DNA of 64,000 bases from DATKFM01 sp963810485 (GCA_963810485.1 CAWENQ010000005.1:124001-188000), one strand, 5' to 3'; positions 8,583 through 17,931 are shown, counted from the stretch's first letter. Program-made: numbers and translations. Notes: generated by a model not told the origin, from the letters alone.

Positions 8583-9275
8583 CTAGACATCTGCAGAAGC
8601 CATGGTTCGGCGACCGCGATTTAATCTAGGTTCAAGCCACTGGACGAAGAGCGACATTGGCCAGGCGATACTGAAGTAGATCGCCCCAACAAGTACGAAG
8701 ACGTGCAGCGGCAGGAATGACTCGGACATGATGACGCGACCGCTCAAGGTCAATTCGTTGACGGCGATGAGGGCGCAGACGGAGCTGTCCTTCAACAGAG
8801 AAATCAGAGAAACCAATAGGGGTGGCAACACCACGCGCACCGCTTGTGGAAGTATGATCAGCTTGAATACGAGAAGTGGTGTCATGCCGACGGCAAGGGC
8901 CGCTTCCCGTTGGCCACGGTGGAGCGAATCGACGCCGGCGCGCAGAACCTCAGTCAAGTATGTGCTATAGACAATTCCAAGGCCAATCGTTCCCGAAACA
9001 AACGGCGAAAAGGTGATGCCCAATCCCGGCAGGCCGAAATAGATGATGTAGAGGACAGCCAGAATAGGCAGCGCCCGGACAATTTCGATGTATGCGCCAA
9101 TGATTCGCCGAACGAAACTCATACCGGAGATGCGTCCGAACTCCATCAGGATGGCCAGGATCAGCGCCAATGCAAAGCTGGAGGCTGTGATCAGCATGGT
9201 CTGACCAGCCGCAGGCAGGAGCCGCCAGCTCCAATCCGGGGCGTGCTCGATCATGGTTCGAAGGAATTCAATCAC
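8583..9275 (-). CDS. Amino-acid ABC transporter permease (HisM/GlnP type)
   Basis: Polar amino acid permease, 230 aa. I chose the GTG at 9275 because it overlaps the upstream stop as GTGA; an ATG at 9332 would overlap the upstream gene by about 60 bp. The EAA loop reads REAALAVGMTPLLVFKLIILPQA and there are five hydrophobic spans. It pairs with the adjacent permease as the heteromeric channel of a four-part importer. Confidence 0.88.
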   Translation of the reverse strand: MIEFLRTMIEHAPDWSWRLLPAAGQTMLITASSFALALILAILMEFGRISGMSFVRRIIGAYIEIVRALPILAVLYIIYFGLPGLGITFSPFVSGTIGLGIVYSTYLTEVLRAGVDSLHRGQREAALAVGMTPLLVFKLIILPQAVRVVLPPLLVSLISLLKDSSVCALIAVNELTLSGRVIMSESFLPLHVFVLVGAIYFSIAWPMSLFVQWLEPRLNRGRRTMASADV

Positions 9276-9928
9276 TGAGGAACCGCCATTCGCCTTTCCA
9301 GGCGCCGGATCGCTCGGGACAGCGGGATGCAAATTGCGAGATACAATAAGGCCGCAATGCCATAGACGAGAGTCGTCTGAAACGTGTTGACCACGAGATT
9401 TCGCGCCGTGAACATGATCTCCGGTGCTGCGATCGCCGCGACCAGTGATGTGTCTTTGACGAGCTGAACGGCATAGTTGCCGATCGGCGGCAGAGTTATC
9501 CGCCAGGTCTGGGGCAGGATGATCTCACGAAAAATCATCCTTGGCGTCATTCCGGCGGCCAGCGCCGCTTCCCGCTGCCCGATATCCACGGCGGAGAATC
9601 CAGCTCGGAAAATCTCGGTCAGGACGGCAGCGCCGATCAGACCTAACCCAATAATGGCGGCGGTCAGCGAATTGAGCCGTATTCCGACATAGGCAAGTCC
9701 AAAGAAGATAATGAATAGATGCGTCAGGCTGGGAACGTTCCGGAAAACTTCGATGTATATCGCGATCGGAATCTGGATCAGGCGAGACGGCACGAAAAAC
9801 CGGATGGAGGCAAGCAGCAAGCCGAGTGTCGTTGCCACGACAAATGCTCCCGCCGCAACTTCGATCGTAACGCCGGCCGCCATAATCAGGGGCGCTGCGA
9901 ATTGCAGCAGGTAGTCAAAGAAATGCAT
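9272..9928 (-). CDS. Amino-acid ABC transporter permease (HisQ/GlnP type)
   Basis: Polar amino acid permease, 218 aa. The EIFRAGFSAVDIGQREAALAAGM core is the family signature, with EAA loop REAALAAGMTPRMIFREIILP at about residues 122-142. The start overlaps the ATPase stop by one base (TGATG), so the two are translationally coupled. A short basic tail ends in RRLERRM. Confidence 0.9.
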   Translation of the reverse strand: MHFFDYLLQFAAPLIMAAGVTIEVAAGAFVVATTLGLLLASIRFFVPSRLIQIPIAIYIEVFRNVPSLTHLFIIFFGLAYVGIRLNSLTAAIIGLGLIGAAVLTEIFRAGFSAVDIGQREAALAAGMTPRMIFREIILPQTWRITLPPIGNYAVQLVKDTSLVAAIAAPEIMFTARNLVVNTFQTTLVYGIAALLYLAICIPLSRAIRRLERRMAVPQ

Positions 9929-10716
9929 CAGGCCCCGTTCTGCCGGACAATCTGGCGCAGGAATTGGCGCAGTCTTTCGGTCTTCGGTTCATTCAACACG
10001 GCGGCAGGATCACCCTGTTCGACGATCAGGCCATCATCCATGAAGAGAACGCGGTTTGCCACCTCGCGGGCAAAACCGATCTCGTGCGTGACGAGGACCA
10101 TTGACCGGCCTTCGTCCGCGAGCTCGTGAATGACATTAAGCACTTCGCCAACGAGTTCCGGATCGAGCGCCGAGGTTGGTTCATCGAACAGCAAAAGCTT
10201 GGGCTGCTGTGCGAGGGCGCGCGCAATGGCGACACGCTGCTGTTGTCCACCCGAGAGCCGTTCGGGATATTCATGGGCCTTATGGCTCATATGCACCTTG
10301 GCGAGCATTCCATCGGCAATTTCCATCGCCTCCGCGCGTGACCGCCGGCAAACTTTCTCCGGCTGCAGGGCGACGTTCTCCCGCGCGCTCAGATGCGGCC
10401 ATAGATGGAAGAGCTGGAAGACCATGCCGATCTGAGCGCGCTGTGGCGCAAGCTCGGTGTCGGTCATGCGGCGCCAAGCGCCAGGTGACACCTCTCGCTC
10501 TCCGATGACAGCGCCGCTGAGTTCGACGCGGCCCCTTGTGGGCGGCTCGAGATAGTTGATGCCACGCAGGCAAGTGGACTTGCCCGATCCGCTTGGTCCG
10601 ATAATGGCCACCCGCTCCCCGGCGGCCACGTCGAAGCTTACGCCCTTCAGAACCGATAGAGGGCCAAAATGCTTATAGAGATCCCTAACGCGCAGGAGAG
10701 GTACAGAATCGTCCAT
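9928..10716 (-). CDS. Amino-acid ABC transporter ATP-binding protein
   Basis: A 262-aa ATPase. Walker A GPSGSGKST is near residue 40, the Q-loop MVFQLFHLWPH near 98, the signature LSGGQQQRVAIARAL near 152, Walker B LLFDEPTSALDPELVGEVL near 172 and the switch His in LVTHEIGFA near 208. All are intact and typical of the GlnQ/HisP group. It lies between the binding protein gene, across a terminator-like hairpin, and the two permeases. Confidence 0.92.
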   Translation of the reverse strand: MDDSVPLLRVRDLYKHFGPLSVLKGVSFDVAAGERVAIIGPSGSGKSTCLRGINYLEPPTRGRVELSGAVIGEREVSPGAWRRMTDTELAPQRAQIGMVFQLFHLWPHLSARENVALQPEKVCRRSRAEAMEIADGMLAKVHMSHKAHEYPERLSGGQQQRVAIARALAQQPKLLLFDEPTSALDPELVGEVLNVIHELADEGRSMVLVTHEIGFAREVANRVLFMDDGLIVEQGDPAAVLNEPKTERLRQFLRQIVRQNGA

Positions 10717-10738
10717 TGTCTTGATCGCGAGCTGACGA

Positions 10739-10771
10739 AAAACGACGGCCCGCGCGAAGGCGCGGGCCGTC
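10739..10771 (-). terminator. Rho-independent terminator-like hairpin after the binding-protein gene
   Basis: A perfect 12-bp GC-rich stem (10744-10755 with 10760-10771) closes a four-base loop. Read on the minus strand it is followed at once by GTTTTT. It stands between the binding-protein gene and the ATPase gene of one operon, so it probably lets only part of transcription through, giving more binding protein than membrane parts. Confidence 0.8.
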
Positions 10772-10788
10772 AGGTGCTGCTGGCGCCA

Positions 10789-11673
10789 TCACTTGCAGCT
10801 GGGAGGAACCCAATCATTGGCGCGGTCGACTCCATTGCGTGGGCTGACGCTTCCCGGCGTGAACCATGCATCGCCGGTCATCCCATACTTCGCACCAATT
10901 GCGCGAACGGTGCAGTCCTTCCACAGATCCCGTAAAACCGCGTTCATATCTTCGGCCAGCTGCGCGTTCTCCGGGTTCACGCCGAGGACGAACTGCCGTC
11001 CCTTGCCGGTCAGCATGGGAAAGCCTGGGTTGTCATCGGCGAATGCCGTAAATTCCAGCTTCCAATCGGGGTTCTGGGCGATCACGTATCCCATGACTGG
11101 AGGGTCGGCGATAACGGCCTCGACGCGGCCGTTGAGCAGATCGCGTATTGCCGCATCCGAAGTGTCATAGAACGACAACTGGATGCCCGCAATCTTCTCG
11201 AGTTCGGGGATAAATGAAAACCCCGTGATCGTGGCCACCGGCTTGCCTTCAAGATCGGCCAGGCGCGACAAGCCTGCGCCCGACTTCTGCATGATGCCAT
11301 TCTGGAAATACTGAGTCGGCTCGGAAAGCGCGAGGATCTTGGTGCGCTCCTCGGTCCACCCCACATTGCCGCCGAGCACATCCATGCGGCCGGCCTGGAC
11401 CGATGCTATGACGCCCGACCACTCCATCTTTACCGGATTGACCTGAAGGCCCAATCGGTCGGCGATGATCTGGAGGATCTCGCCGTCGTAACCGATAAGC
11501 TTTCCTTCCTGCGGCACGATTCCCGGCATCTCGGCCGTGGTCGCGATCGTCAGTTTGCCGGGCTCGACCAGCTTGTACTTGTCCTGCGCGCTCGCCGGCG
11601 CCGTTGCGTCATAGACTATGCAGCTAAGCAACATTGCTAGTGCGGAAAGACGCCGGTTGATGGTGCTTGCCAT
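10789..11673 (-). CDS. Amino-acid-type ABC substrate-binding protein (family 3)
   Basis: Periplasmic receptor, 294 aa, with a signal peptide ending at ASAQDK (about residue 30). The bacterial extracellular family-3 fold is shown by KLTIATTAEMPGIVPQEG, GYDGEILQIIADRLGLQ, a DVLGGNVGWTEERTKIL segment and VATITGFSFIPELEK. It is first in the operon and divergent from the PrpD-type gene, sharing a regulatory gap with two operator-like dyads. Confidence 0.9.
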   Translation of the reverse strand: MASTINRRLSALAMLLSCIVYDATAPASAQDKYKLVEPGKLTIATTAEMPGIVPQEGKLIGYDGEILQIIADRLGLQVNPVKMEWSGVIASVQAGRMDVLGGNVGWTEERTKILALSEPTQYFQNGIMQKSGAGLSRLADLEGKPVATITGFSFIPELEKIAGIQLSFYDTSDAAIRDLLNGRVEAVIADPPVMGYVIAQNPDWKLEFTAFADDNPGFPMLTGKGRQFVLGVNPENAQLAEDMNAVLRDLWKDCTVRAIGAKYGMTGDAWFTPGSVSPRNGVDRANDWVPPSCK

Positions 11674-11801
11674 CGATTCTCTCCCTCTCCTGTTCGGTCG
11701 AGCCGTTGATTGCCTTGCTCGCAGCTGGCCCGTTGACCGCGATGCTGTCGTGGGGCGTGCCTCGCTTCAGCAGGCGCATTGCCCTAAGCAACATTCAGAC
11801 A

Positions 11802-11816
11802 TTCCATTATATGGAA
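11802..11816. promoter_or_regulatory. Operator-like palindrome, site 1
   Basis: TTCCATTATATGGAA has six-base perfect arms around a TAT centre. It lies in the divergent gap between the amino-acid binding-protein gene and the PrpD-type gene. IclR-family regulators bind short A/T-centred palindromes of this kind, and an IclR gene lies 1.5 kb away. The assignment is inferred. Confidence 0.55.
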
Positions 11817-11832
11817 GTCAATATCATAATAG

Positions 11833-11845
11833 TCCATATAGTGGA
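11833..11845. promoter_or_regulatory. Operator-like palindrome, site 2
   Basis: TCCATATAGTGGA repeats the TCCA...TGGA arms of site 1. The two centres (11809 and 11839) are 30 bp apart, close to three helical turns, as expected for two dimers binding the same face. The sequence around both sites is strikingly A/T-rich for this genome, fitting a promoter region. Confidence 0.5.
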
Positions 11846-11900
11846 TATTTCTATTGACCCCCACATGCGCCCATGCGAGGTTCGACGCGAAGGGACATCC

Positions 11901-13270
11901 ATGACGATCGCACTGGCACTCGCCACTTTCGCTTGCGGTTTGCAAACGGCACCGAAATCGGTCCGTCCGGCGGTCATGCGCGCCGTCTTCGACCTGATCG
12001 GTTGTGCAATCGCGGGCACGGGCACGGGCGGCGGCACTGCCGGTCGCAAGGCTGCCATCCGTGCCTGGGGCAAAGGGCCGTCGAGCTGCTGGTTTTCTGG
12101 CGAGCGCCTGACGGCGCCAGGCGCCGCGTTCGCCAATTCCGCGATCGCTTCCATGCTGGATCTCGATGACGGGCATCGGGCCGCGTCCGGCCATCCGGGA
12201 GCGGGCGTGATTCCGGCTGTGATCGCCACCGCGGAAGCCATCGGCGCGAGCGCCGAGCGGGTGCTGACGGCCATCGCGCTCGGCTACGAGATCGGCGTGC
12301 GCATCTCCGCCGCCCGCGATTTCAGGTCGCTGCATACATTCGACAGCGGGCTCTGGTGCGGGCAGGGCGTGGCGGCGGCCGTGGGATGGCTGCGCGGGCT
12401 TTCGGCGGAAACAATCGCCAATGCGATCGCGATTGCCGGCACGACCGCGCCCGGCCAGACCGCCACGGGCTATACACGATTGATGGGCAACAACGTGAAG
12501 GAAGGGATCGCCTGGGCGACAGCCACAGGCGTGACCGCCGTTGAACTCGCCGCCCACGGCTTCACCGGGCCGACGGATTTCCTTGACGATGCAACGCACT
12601 ACGATCCGTCGATTCTGACCCAGGCGCTCGGCGAGCGCTGGCATATCGAGGACGTCTATTTCAAGCTCTATAGCTGCTGCCGGTGGGCCCATGCGGCCAT
12701 TGACGGCATCCTGGAAATCAAGGAGCAGCAGGGCATCGGGCCCGATGACATCCTGGCCATTCGCATCAGCAGCTTTGCCCAGGCCCTGTCGCTGAACAAC
12801 GATCTTGCGCCGCCGACACTGGAGGCGGCGCAATACAGCGTTCCCTTCTGCGTCGCCGTTGCGGCGGTGCGGGGGCCGGATGCGCTGTTGCCGCTGCAGG
12901 AATCGAGGCTCGTCGACCGGGCGGTGCTTGACTGTGCGCCACAAGATCACCCTGACAATCGATCCCAAGCTCGACGCGATGTTTCCCTCGGCGGTGCCGG
13001 CGCATGTCGAGGTCGAGATCGAGAAAGGGCTTGTTCTCCCGTACCGTCACCGCGCCCCGCGGCGAATCGACCAATCCTCTGGGATGGGACGGCATCGGCA
13101 GGAAGTTCCAATCGGTGGCGCGAAAACGCCTGTCGCCATCGGCGGTTGCCGGGCTGATCGAGGCCATTGCCGCTTTGGAAGGCGGCGATATTGGCCCGCT
13201 TCTTTCGGCCCTTGCCGCGCCGGATCGGAACAGCCTGCCAGCCGCGGCCGTCCTGCAAGCTGGTGCATGA
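11901..13270 (+). CDS. MmgE/PrpD family protein (two frame breaks)
   Basis: Large all-alpha lyase/decarboxylase-like protein of the family holding 2-methylcitrate dehydratase and aconitate decarboxylase. Family marks are FDLIGCAIAG, ANSAIASMLDLDDGH, HPGAGVIPAVIATAE, GLWCGQGVAAAVGWLRGLS and the YSCCRWAHAAIDGILEI segment. The reading frame breaks twice by one extra base, at about 12933 and 13033, exactly 100 bases apart. Removing both gives a normal tail (GESTNPLGWDGIGRKFQSVA) of about 456 aa. The start is the ATG at 11901 with a GAAGGGA ribosome site. The substrate is unknown; neighbours suggest an amino-acid derivative. Confidence 0.82.
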
Positions 13271-13322
13271 CGCGGCGACCGGGTAACCATGCTGCGACGG
13301 GTGACGGACCGGCGGGTGACGA

Positions 13323-14141
13323 GTGAATAGCCAACAAGGAATCGAACTGGCAACGGGGACACAGCTTCTCGACCGGGCGGTGGCCGTGATCAAGCTGCTG
13401 GGCGAGGTCGGCGAGAAGGGCGCCAAGATGGCCGAGATCGCCGAGGGGTTGGGCCTGAAGACTTCGACGGCGCATCGCATCGTTTCCGCTCTCGAACGTC
13501 ATGGCCTGATCGAGCGCGAACTGGCGACGAAACGTTATCGCCTGGGCTTGGCGCTCTTCTCCCTCGGCGCCGCGGCAGCCGACGGGACAGGCCTGCGGAA
13601 GGTCAGCCGTCCGGCGCTACTTCGGCTGGCGGCGCATACCGGCGACACGGTCTTTCTCATGGCGCGCAGCGGGTTCAACGTCGTGTGCGTCGACCGGCAG
13701 GAAGGCTCCTATGTCCTCGACAGCCTTACCGGCCATGTCGGCGGGCAAATCCCGATGGGTGTCGGCCCGGCGAGCCAGGCGATCCTGGCATTCCTGCCGG
13801 CCGAAGAGGCGGAGATCATCATCAGCGCCAACGCGCCGCTCTATGGCCGCTACAACGGCCTCTCGGCGGATGCGGTGCGGGAACGCTTGCCGCAGATTCG
13901 GGCGCAGCGCTTCGCCCTGGACCATGGCGAACTGGTGAAGGGAATTTCGGCGCTGGCGCTGCCGATCCTGCCCCAGGGACGCGACGCCATTGCGTCGATC
14001 GCCATCAACATGACCAGCGCCCGGCTGGAGCCGGACCGGCTTACCGAACTTGTCGACCTCCTGCGGGCCGAAGTCTCTGAGATCGAGCAGATGATCAATC
14101 CGCTTGAAAGGTCCGGCAGCGGCACAAGGCGCGCCGGGTAA
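13323..14141 (+). CDS. IclR family transcriptional regulator
   Basis: A 272-aa regulator. The winged helix-turn-helix is at about residues 14-75 (KMAEIAEGLGLKTSTAHRIVSALERHGLIER). The GAF-like IclR effector domain spans about 95-260, including QIPMGVGPASQAILAFLP. It is downstream of the PrpD-type gene and upstream of the FAD oxidoreductase, and probably controls both and the divergent importer through the dyads at 11802-11845. Confidence 0.9.
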   Translation: MNSQQGIELATGTQLLDRAVAVIKLLGEVGEKGAKMAEIAEGLGLKTSTAHRIVSALERHGLIERELATKRYRLGLALFSLGAAAADGTGLRKVSRPALLRLAAHTGDTVFLMARSGFNVVCVDRQEGSYVLDSLTGHVGGQIPMGVGPASQAILAFLPAEEAEIIISANAPLYGRYNGLSADAVRERLPQIRAQRFALDHGELVKGISALALPILPQGRDAIASIAINMTSARLEPDRLTELVDLLRAEVSEIEQMINPLERSGSGTRRAG

Positions 14142-14163
14142 CGAGTAGGCATATGGCTTGGGA

Positions 14164-15540
14164 ATGACCCGGCACGACGCGCCGCCTGATGGCGCAGCAG
14201 CACCGGCCTATTCGGGTCCACCCCTCGATGCTTGCGAGACCGATGCGAGTCCGCCGCGCGCCGTCGATGTCGTCGTCATCGGCGGCGGCATCGTGGGAAT
14301 CAGCACGGCCCTGTTCCTCGCCGAGCGCGGCGTCTCGGTCGCGCTCTGCGAGAAGGGAATCCTGGCCGGCGAGCAGTCGAGCCGCAATTGGGGCTGGGTT
14401 CGCAAGATGGGCCGCGATCCCCGGGAATTGCCGCTGATGATTGAATCCATGCGCATCTGGGACGGTCTCCAGGGACAACATGGATTGGACCTCGGCTTCC
14501 GGCGATCGGGCATCGTCTATCTCTGCCGCAACAAACGCGAGCTGGCCCGGCGGACGGCGTGGCTCGATCACGCCAGGGATTTCCAGCTCGATTCCCGGAT
14601 GATCGACGCAGGCGAGATCAGGCGCGTGCTGCCGGGAGACGAAGGGCAGTGGCTCGGCGCGCTCCATACGCCGAGCGACGGCCGTGCCGAACCGCAGAAC
14701 GCTGTGCCGGGCCTGGCGCGCCGGGCGCGCGAATTGGGGGCCAGGATCATCACCGGCTGTGCGGTTCGGGGAATTGAAACCAAGGCCGGGCGGGTTTCCG
14801 CTGCCGTCACCGAGCACGGCACGATTACCTGCAGCAGCGTCGTGCTCGCCGGCGGTGCGTGGTCGCGGCTCTTCTGCCGCAACCTGGACCTGACGCTGCC
14901 GCAGCTCAAGGTCATCGCCTCCGTGATGCGGGTCGACGGCGTGACCGATGGGCCGGAGAGCGCGGCGCTCTGCTCGGATTTCGCCTTCCGAAAGCGCGCC
15001 GATGGCGGCTATACGGTGACCGGTGGGACCGGCGCCGTCGCCGACATCGTGCCCGACAGCTTTCGCTTTTTCCGCATGTTCATTCCCCTGGCAGCCGCCG
15101 AGCGCCGGCATACCAGGCTCCGCCTCGGGCGCCGCTTCGTCGAGGAGTATCGCCAGGCCACTCGTTGGCAGCTCGATGAACCGTCGCCGTTCGAACACTC
15201 GCGGATTCTCGATCCTCAGCCGTCGACCCGGGAATTGGAGGCCGGGCTGCAACATCTCAAGGCTACCTTTCCTGCCTTCAATTCAGCTAGGGTCCGCCAG
15301 CGCTGGGCCGGAATGATCGATGCGACGCCTGATGCGATCCCCGTCATTTCCGGCGTGGACAGTCACCCTGGCTTCTACATCGCCACCGGTTTCTCGGGCC
15401 ACGGCTTCGGCATCGGACCCGGCGCCGGCCGGCTCATGGCGGACATCGTCACCGGTCACCCTCCGATCGTCGATCCGTCAGCATTCCGTTTCTCCCGGTT
15501 TACCGATGGATCGCGCTTGAGCTTTGTCACGGGGTTATGA
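14164..15540 (+). CDS. FAD-dependent oxidoreductase (DAO family)
   Basis: Flavoprotein of about 458 aa related to D-amino-acid dehydrogenase, glycine oxidase and sarcosine oxidase. The dinucleotide fold GGGIVGISTALFLAERGVSV is near residue 40. QSSRNWGWVRKMGRDPRELP shows the substrate-side arginines seen in this branch, and the C-terminal FAD-binding GFSGHGFGIGPGAGRLMADI is intact. I prefer the ATG at 14164; a TTG at 14158 is in frame. It likely oxidises an amine or amino acid supplied by the adjacent importer. Confidence 0.88.
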   Translation: MTRHDAPPDGAAAPAYSGPPLDACETDASPPRAVDVVVIGGGIVGISTALFLAERGVSVALCEKGILAGEQSSRNWGWVRKMGRDPRELPLMIESMRIWDGLQGQHGLDLGFRRSGIVYLCRNKRELARRTAWLDHARDFQLDSRMIDAGEIRRVLPGDEGQWLGALHTPSDGRAEPQNAVPGLARRARELGARIITGCAVRGIETKAGRVSAAVTEHGTITCSSVVLAGGAWSRLFCRNLDLTLPQLKVIASVMRVDGVTDGPESAALCSDFAFRKRADGGYTVTGGTGAVADIVPDSFRFFRMFIPLAAAERRHTRLRLGRRFVEEYRQATRWQLDEPSPFEHSRILDPQPSTRELEAGLQHLKATFPAFNSARVRQRWAGMIDATPDAIPVISGVDSHPGFYIATGFSGHGFGIGPGAGRLMADIVTGHPPIVDPSAFRFSRFTDGSRLSFVTGL

Positions 15541-15697
15541 AGTCATGGCGCCATTCGTCATCATCCGATAATGGCGATCGGTCATTAGCGATTTCATTTA
15601 GCCGCCAGCCGCTATAGTCTCCGGGAAGTGCCTCAGTGCACCATGGATTCTCGGGCAATTGCGTTCATCTGCGTTTCAAGGGGATCGATACGGAATA

Positions 15698-16592
15698 ATG
15701 CGGGCAGCGCTGCGCGTGATTGTGCCAGTGCTATTGTTCTGTGCAGTGCTGCCGGGCGGCATCGCGGCGCAGACCTTGGACCGCGTCGCGGCAACGAAAA
15801 CTGTGCGGATCGGCTACATTGCGGATCAGGCGCCCTTTGCCTCAAAGAGCACGGAAGATAAGCCTGTTGGCTATGCTATCGACCTTTGCAATCGCGTCGT
15901 TGCCGAGATCGACAAAGACATCGGCGGCGTGAAGCAGGTATTTGTCGAAACGACCCTGGCCCAGGCCTTCGATGCCGTGGCCGATGACCAGATCGACCTT
16001 CTGTGCGGCGCGATCACGGTAACAATCGGCCGGCGCGAGACCGTCGATTTCTCCGAACCGATCTTCATGACCGGTATGAGCGGCCTGCTGCGCACCGATG
16101 CGCCGCGGGATCTGCGTGAGCTGTTCTTGGGCGAGCGCACCATCAGCCCGCCGCGCTCGCCGAACTCTGCGGCCGTATGCGACCAGCCGGATCGGCGTCC
16201 GCGACGAAACCACCACCGAGGCGAGGCTGCGCCAAGCCATTGCCGAGGAAGGGTATGGCGCCCAGGTGCTGGATTTCGCGACCCACAAAGAGGGCTTGGC
16301 CGCTTTGGAATCCGGGGAGATCGACGCCTATTTCGGCGACCGGGCTCTGCTGGCCGGGTTGCTTCAGCAGTCACAGCACATTTCCAATCTCACACTCGCC
16401 AGCAGACTCTTTACTCGTGAACCCTATGGAATTGCCATGAAGCGCGGCGATGCCGATCTGCGGCTTATCGTCGACCGCACCTTGTCGAATTTCTATCCTA
16501 CGCCGGAATTTGCCGCACTGCTTGAGCAGTACTTCCCCGAGGAAGCGCAGGTTATCAGCCGCGAAATCCTGGCGCATTCGGTTCCCGAATGA
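15698..16592 (+). CDS. Family-3 substrate-binding protein (one frame break)
   Basis: Periplasmic binding protein with signal peptide (hydrophobic residues 5-23, cleavage after GIAA). The core reads KTVRIGYIADQAPFASKS, GYAIDLCNRVVAEI and DLLCGAITVTIGRRETVDFSEPIF. The frame shifts by one extra base at about 16163 inside SPPRSP, after which the second half (GVRDETTTEARLRQAI, SGEIDAYFGDRALL) continues normally. The intact protein would be about 297 aa. No ABC partners follow; an APC permease does, so it may serve a missing importer or act as a sensor. Confidence 0.8.
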
Positions 16593-16614
16593 GTGGATCC
16601 ATAGGAAACGGCCA

Positions 16615-17931
16615 ATGACCGCCAACGCAAGACGCATCGAACTCTTCCCGGCGACGATGCTGGTGGCCGGCAACATGATCGGCGCCGGCATCTTCATGAT
16701 GCCGACGATCATGGCCAGCATTGGCAGTATCGCCGTCCTGGGTTGGCTGGTCACGGTGCCGGGCGCCTTCATAATGGGCTATCTTTTCGCCCGCCTCGGC
16801 AGAGCCCAGCCGAAGGCCGGCGGCCCATACGCCTATGCCCGCGAAGCCCTCGGCGATTTTGCAGGCTTTCAGTGCAATCTGTTGTATTGGTTCTCCAACG
16901 TCATCGCCAACATCGCGATCGCGACCTCGATCACCGGCTATCTGACCGTTTTCATTCCGGCACTGCGCAATCCCTACCTGGCCGGCTGCAGTACGGCGCT
17001 GATGATCTGGCTGTCTGCTATACTGAACATGATCGGGCCGCGGCTCGTCACCCGCTTTGAGACTGTCACAACCTTGCTCGGCGTCGGCCCGATTGCGCTC
17101 GTGGGCATTGGCGGCTGGTTCTTCTTTAACCCCGAAACCTTTGCTGCAGGATGGGACACGGCAGGCATCGGTTCGGTGCAAGCCGTGTCGTCAGCGGTGT
17201 CGATCATGTTCTGGGCCTTCATGGGCGTCGAAAGCGCGTCGGTGGCGGCCGCGATCGTCGAGAATCCGGAACGCAACATCGGCCGCGCCACCATGTACGG
17301 CGTCGCTATCGCCGCCGTTGTCTATGTCCTCAGCACGACGGCGATCATGGGCGTCATCGCAAACGATGAATTGCGTCATTCGACGGCGCCCTTCGCGGAT
17401 GCTGTCATGAAGGCCGTGGGACCGGTCGGCGCAATCGTCATCACCATTTGCGCCATCATCAAGGGGGCGGGTTGCCTTGGCGGCTGGACGTTGATCAATG
17501 CGGAGACGGCGCTGGCGACGGCCCGCGACGGCCTCTTCCCGGCAATGTTCGCTCATACCGATTCACGCGGCGTACCGGTCCGCGGCATCGTCATCGTGTC
17601 CTGCCTGATGACGGCGATCGTCTTCCTGACGCTATCGCCGACGGTCGGCGAAGCCTTCCTGGTTCTCACCGACATCTCCGTCCTGCTCGTTCTGACGCCC
17701 TACATCTTTGCGGCCGTGTCGGTGTCCTACTACATCCAGAAAAAGCTGCTGCCGCAGCCTGTTGTCTGGGCCGCCCTGCTGACCGTCGCTTATTGCCTGG
17801 CGGTCATCGTTTCCTCCGCGGGCACCGCCGTTGCCATCAGTATGGCGCTGGGGTTGGCGACCGCGCCGCTGTTCCGGGCCTTCCTGGCGTTCAGCAAGCC
17901 ACCGGCACTGGCATCGGAGACGCCGAAGTAG
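16615..17931 (+). CDS. APC family amino acid permease/antiporter (AdiC-like)
   Basis: Inner-membrane transporter of 438 aa with about 12 hydrophobic helices. The first helix carries the family motif NMIGAGIFMMP (about residues 17-27), which forms the unwound substrate site, and KAGGPYAYAREALG lies near residue 62. FWAFMGVESASVAA resembles the arginine/agmatine antiporter group. The substrate is probably an amino acid or a polyamine-like amine. It sits between a binding protein and an aminotransferase gene. Confidence 0.87.
   Translation: MTANARRIELFPATMLVAGNMIGAGIFMMPTIMASIGSIAVLGWLVTVPGAFIMGYLFARLGRAQPKAGGPYAYAREALGDFAGFQCNLLYWFSNVIANIAIATSITGYLTVFIPALRNPYLAGCSTALMIWLSAILNMIGPRLVTRFETVTTLLGVGPIALVGIGGWFFFNPETFAAGWDTAGIGSVQAVSSAVSIMFWAFMGVESASVAAAIVENPERNIGRATMYGVAIAAVVYVLSTTAIMGVIANDELRHSTAPFADAVMKAVGPVGAIVITICAIIKGAGCLGGWTLINAETALATARDGLFPAMFAHTDSRGVPVRGIVIVSCLMTAIVFLTLSPTVGEAFLVLTDISVLLVLTPYIFAAVSVSYYIQKKLLPQPVVWAALLTVAYCLAVIVSSAGTAVAISMALGLATAPLFRAFLAFSKPPALASETPK

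Noticed and set aside
11784..12968. A 394-aa minus-strand frame opposite the PrpD-type gene
   Set aside because: Shadow frame; the opposite strand encodes recognisable MmgE/PrpD motifs.
15550..15575. GCCATT/AATGGC inverted repeat after the FAD oxidoreductase gene as a terminator
   Set aside because: Only six-base arms with a 14-base loop and no T-tract; too weak to call.
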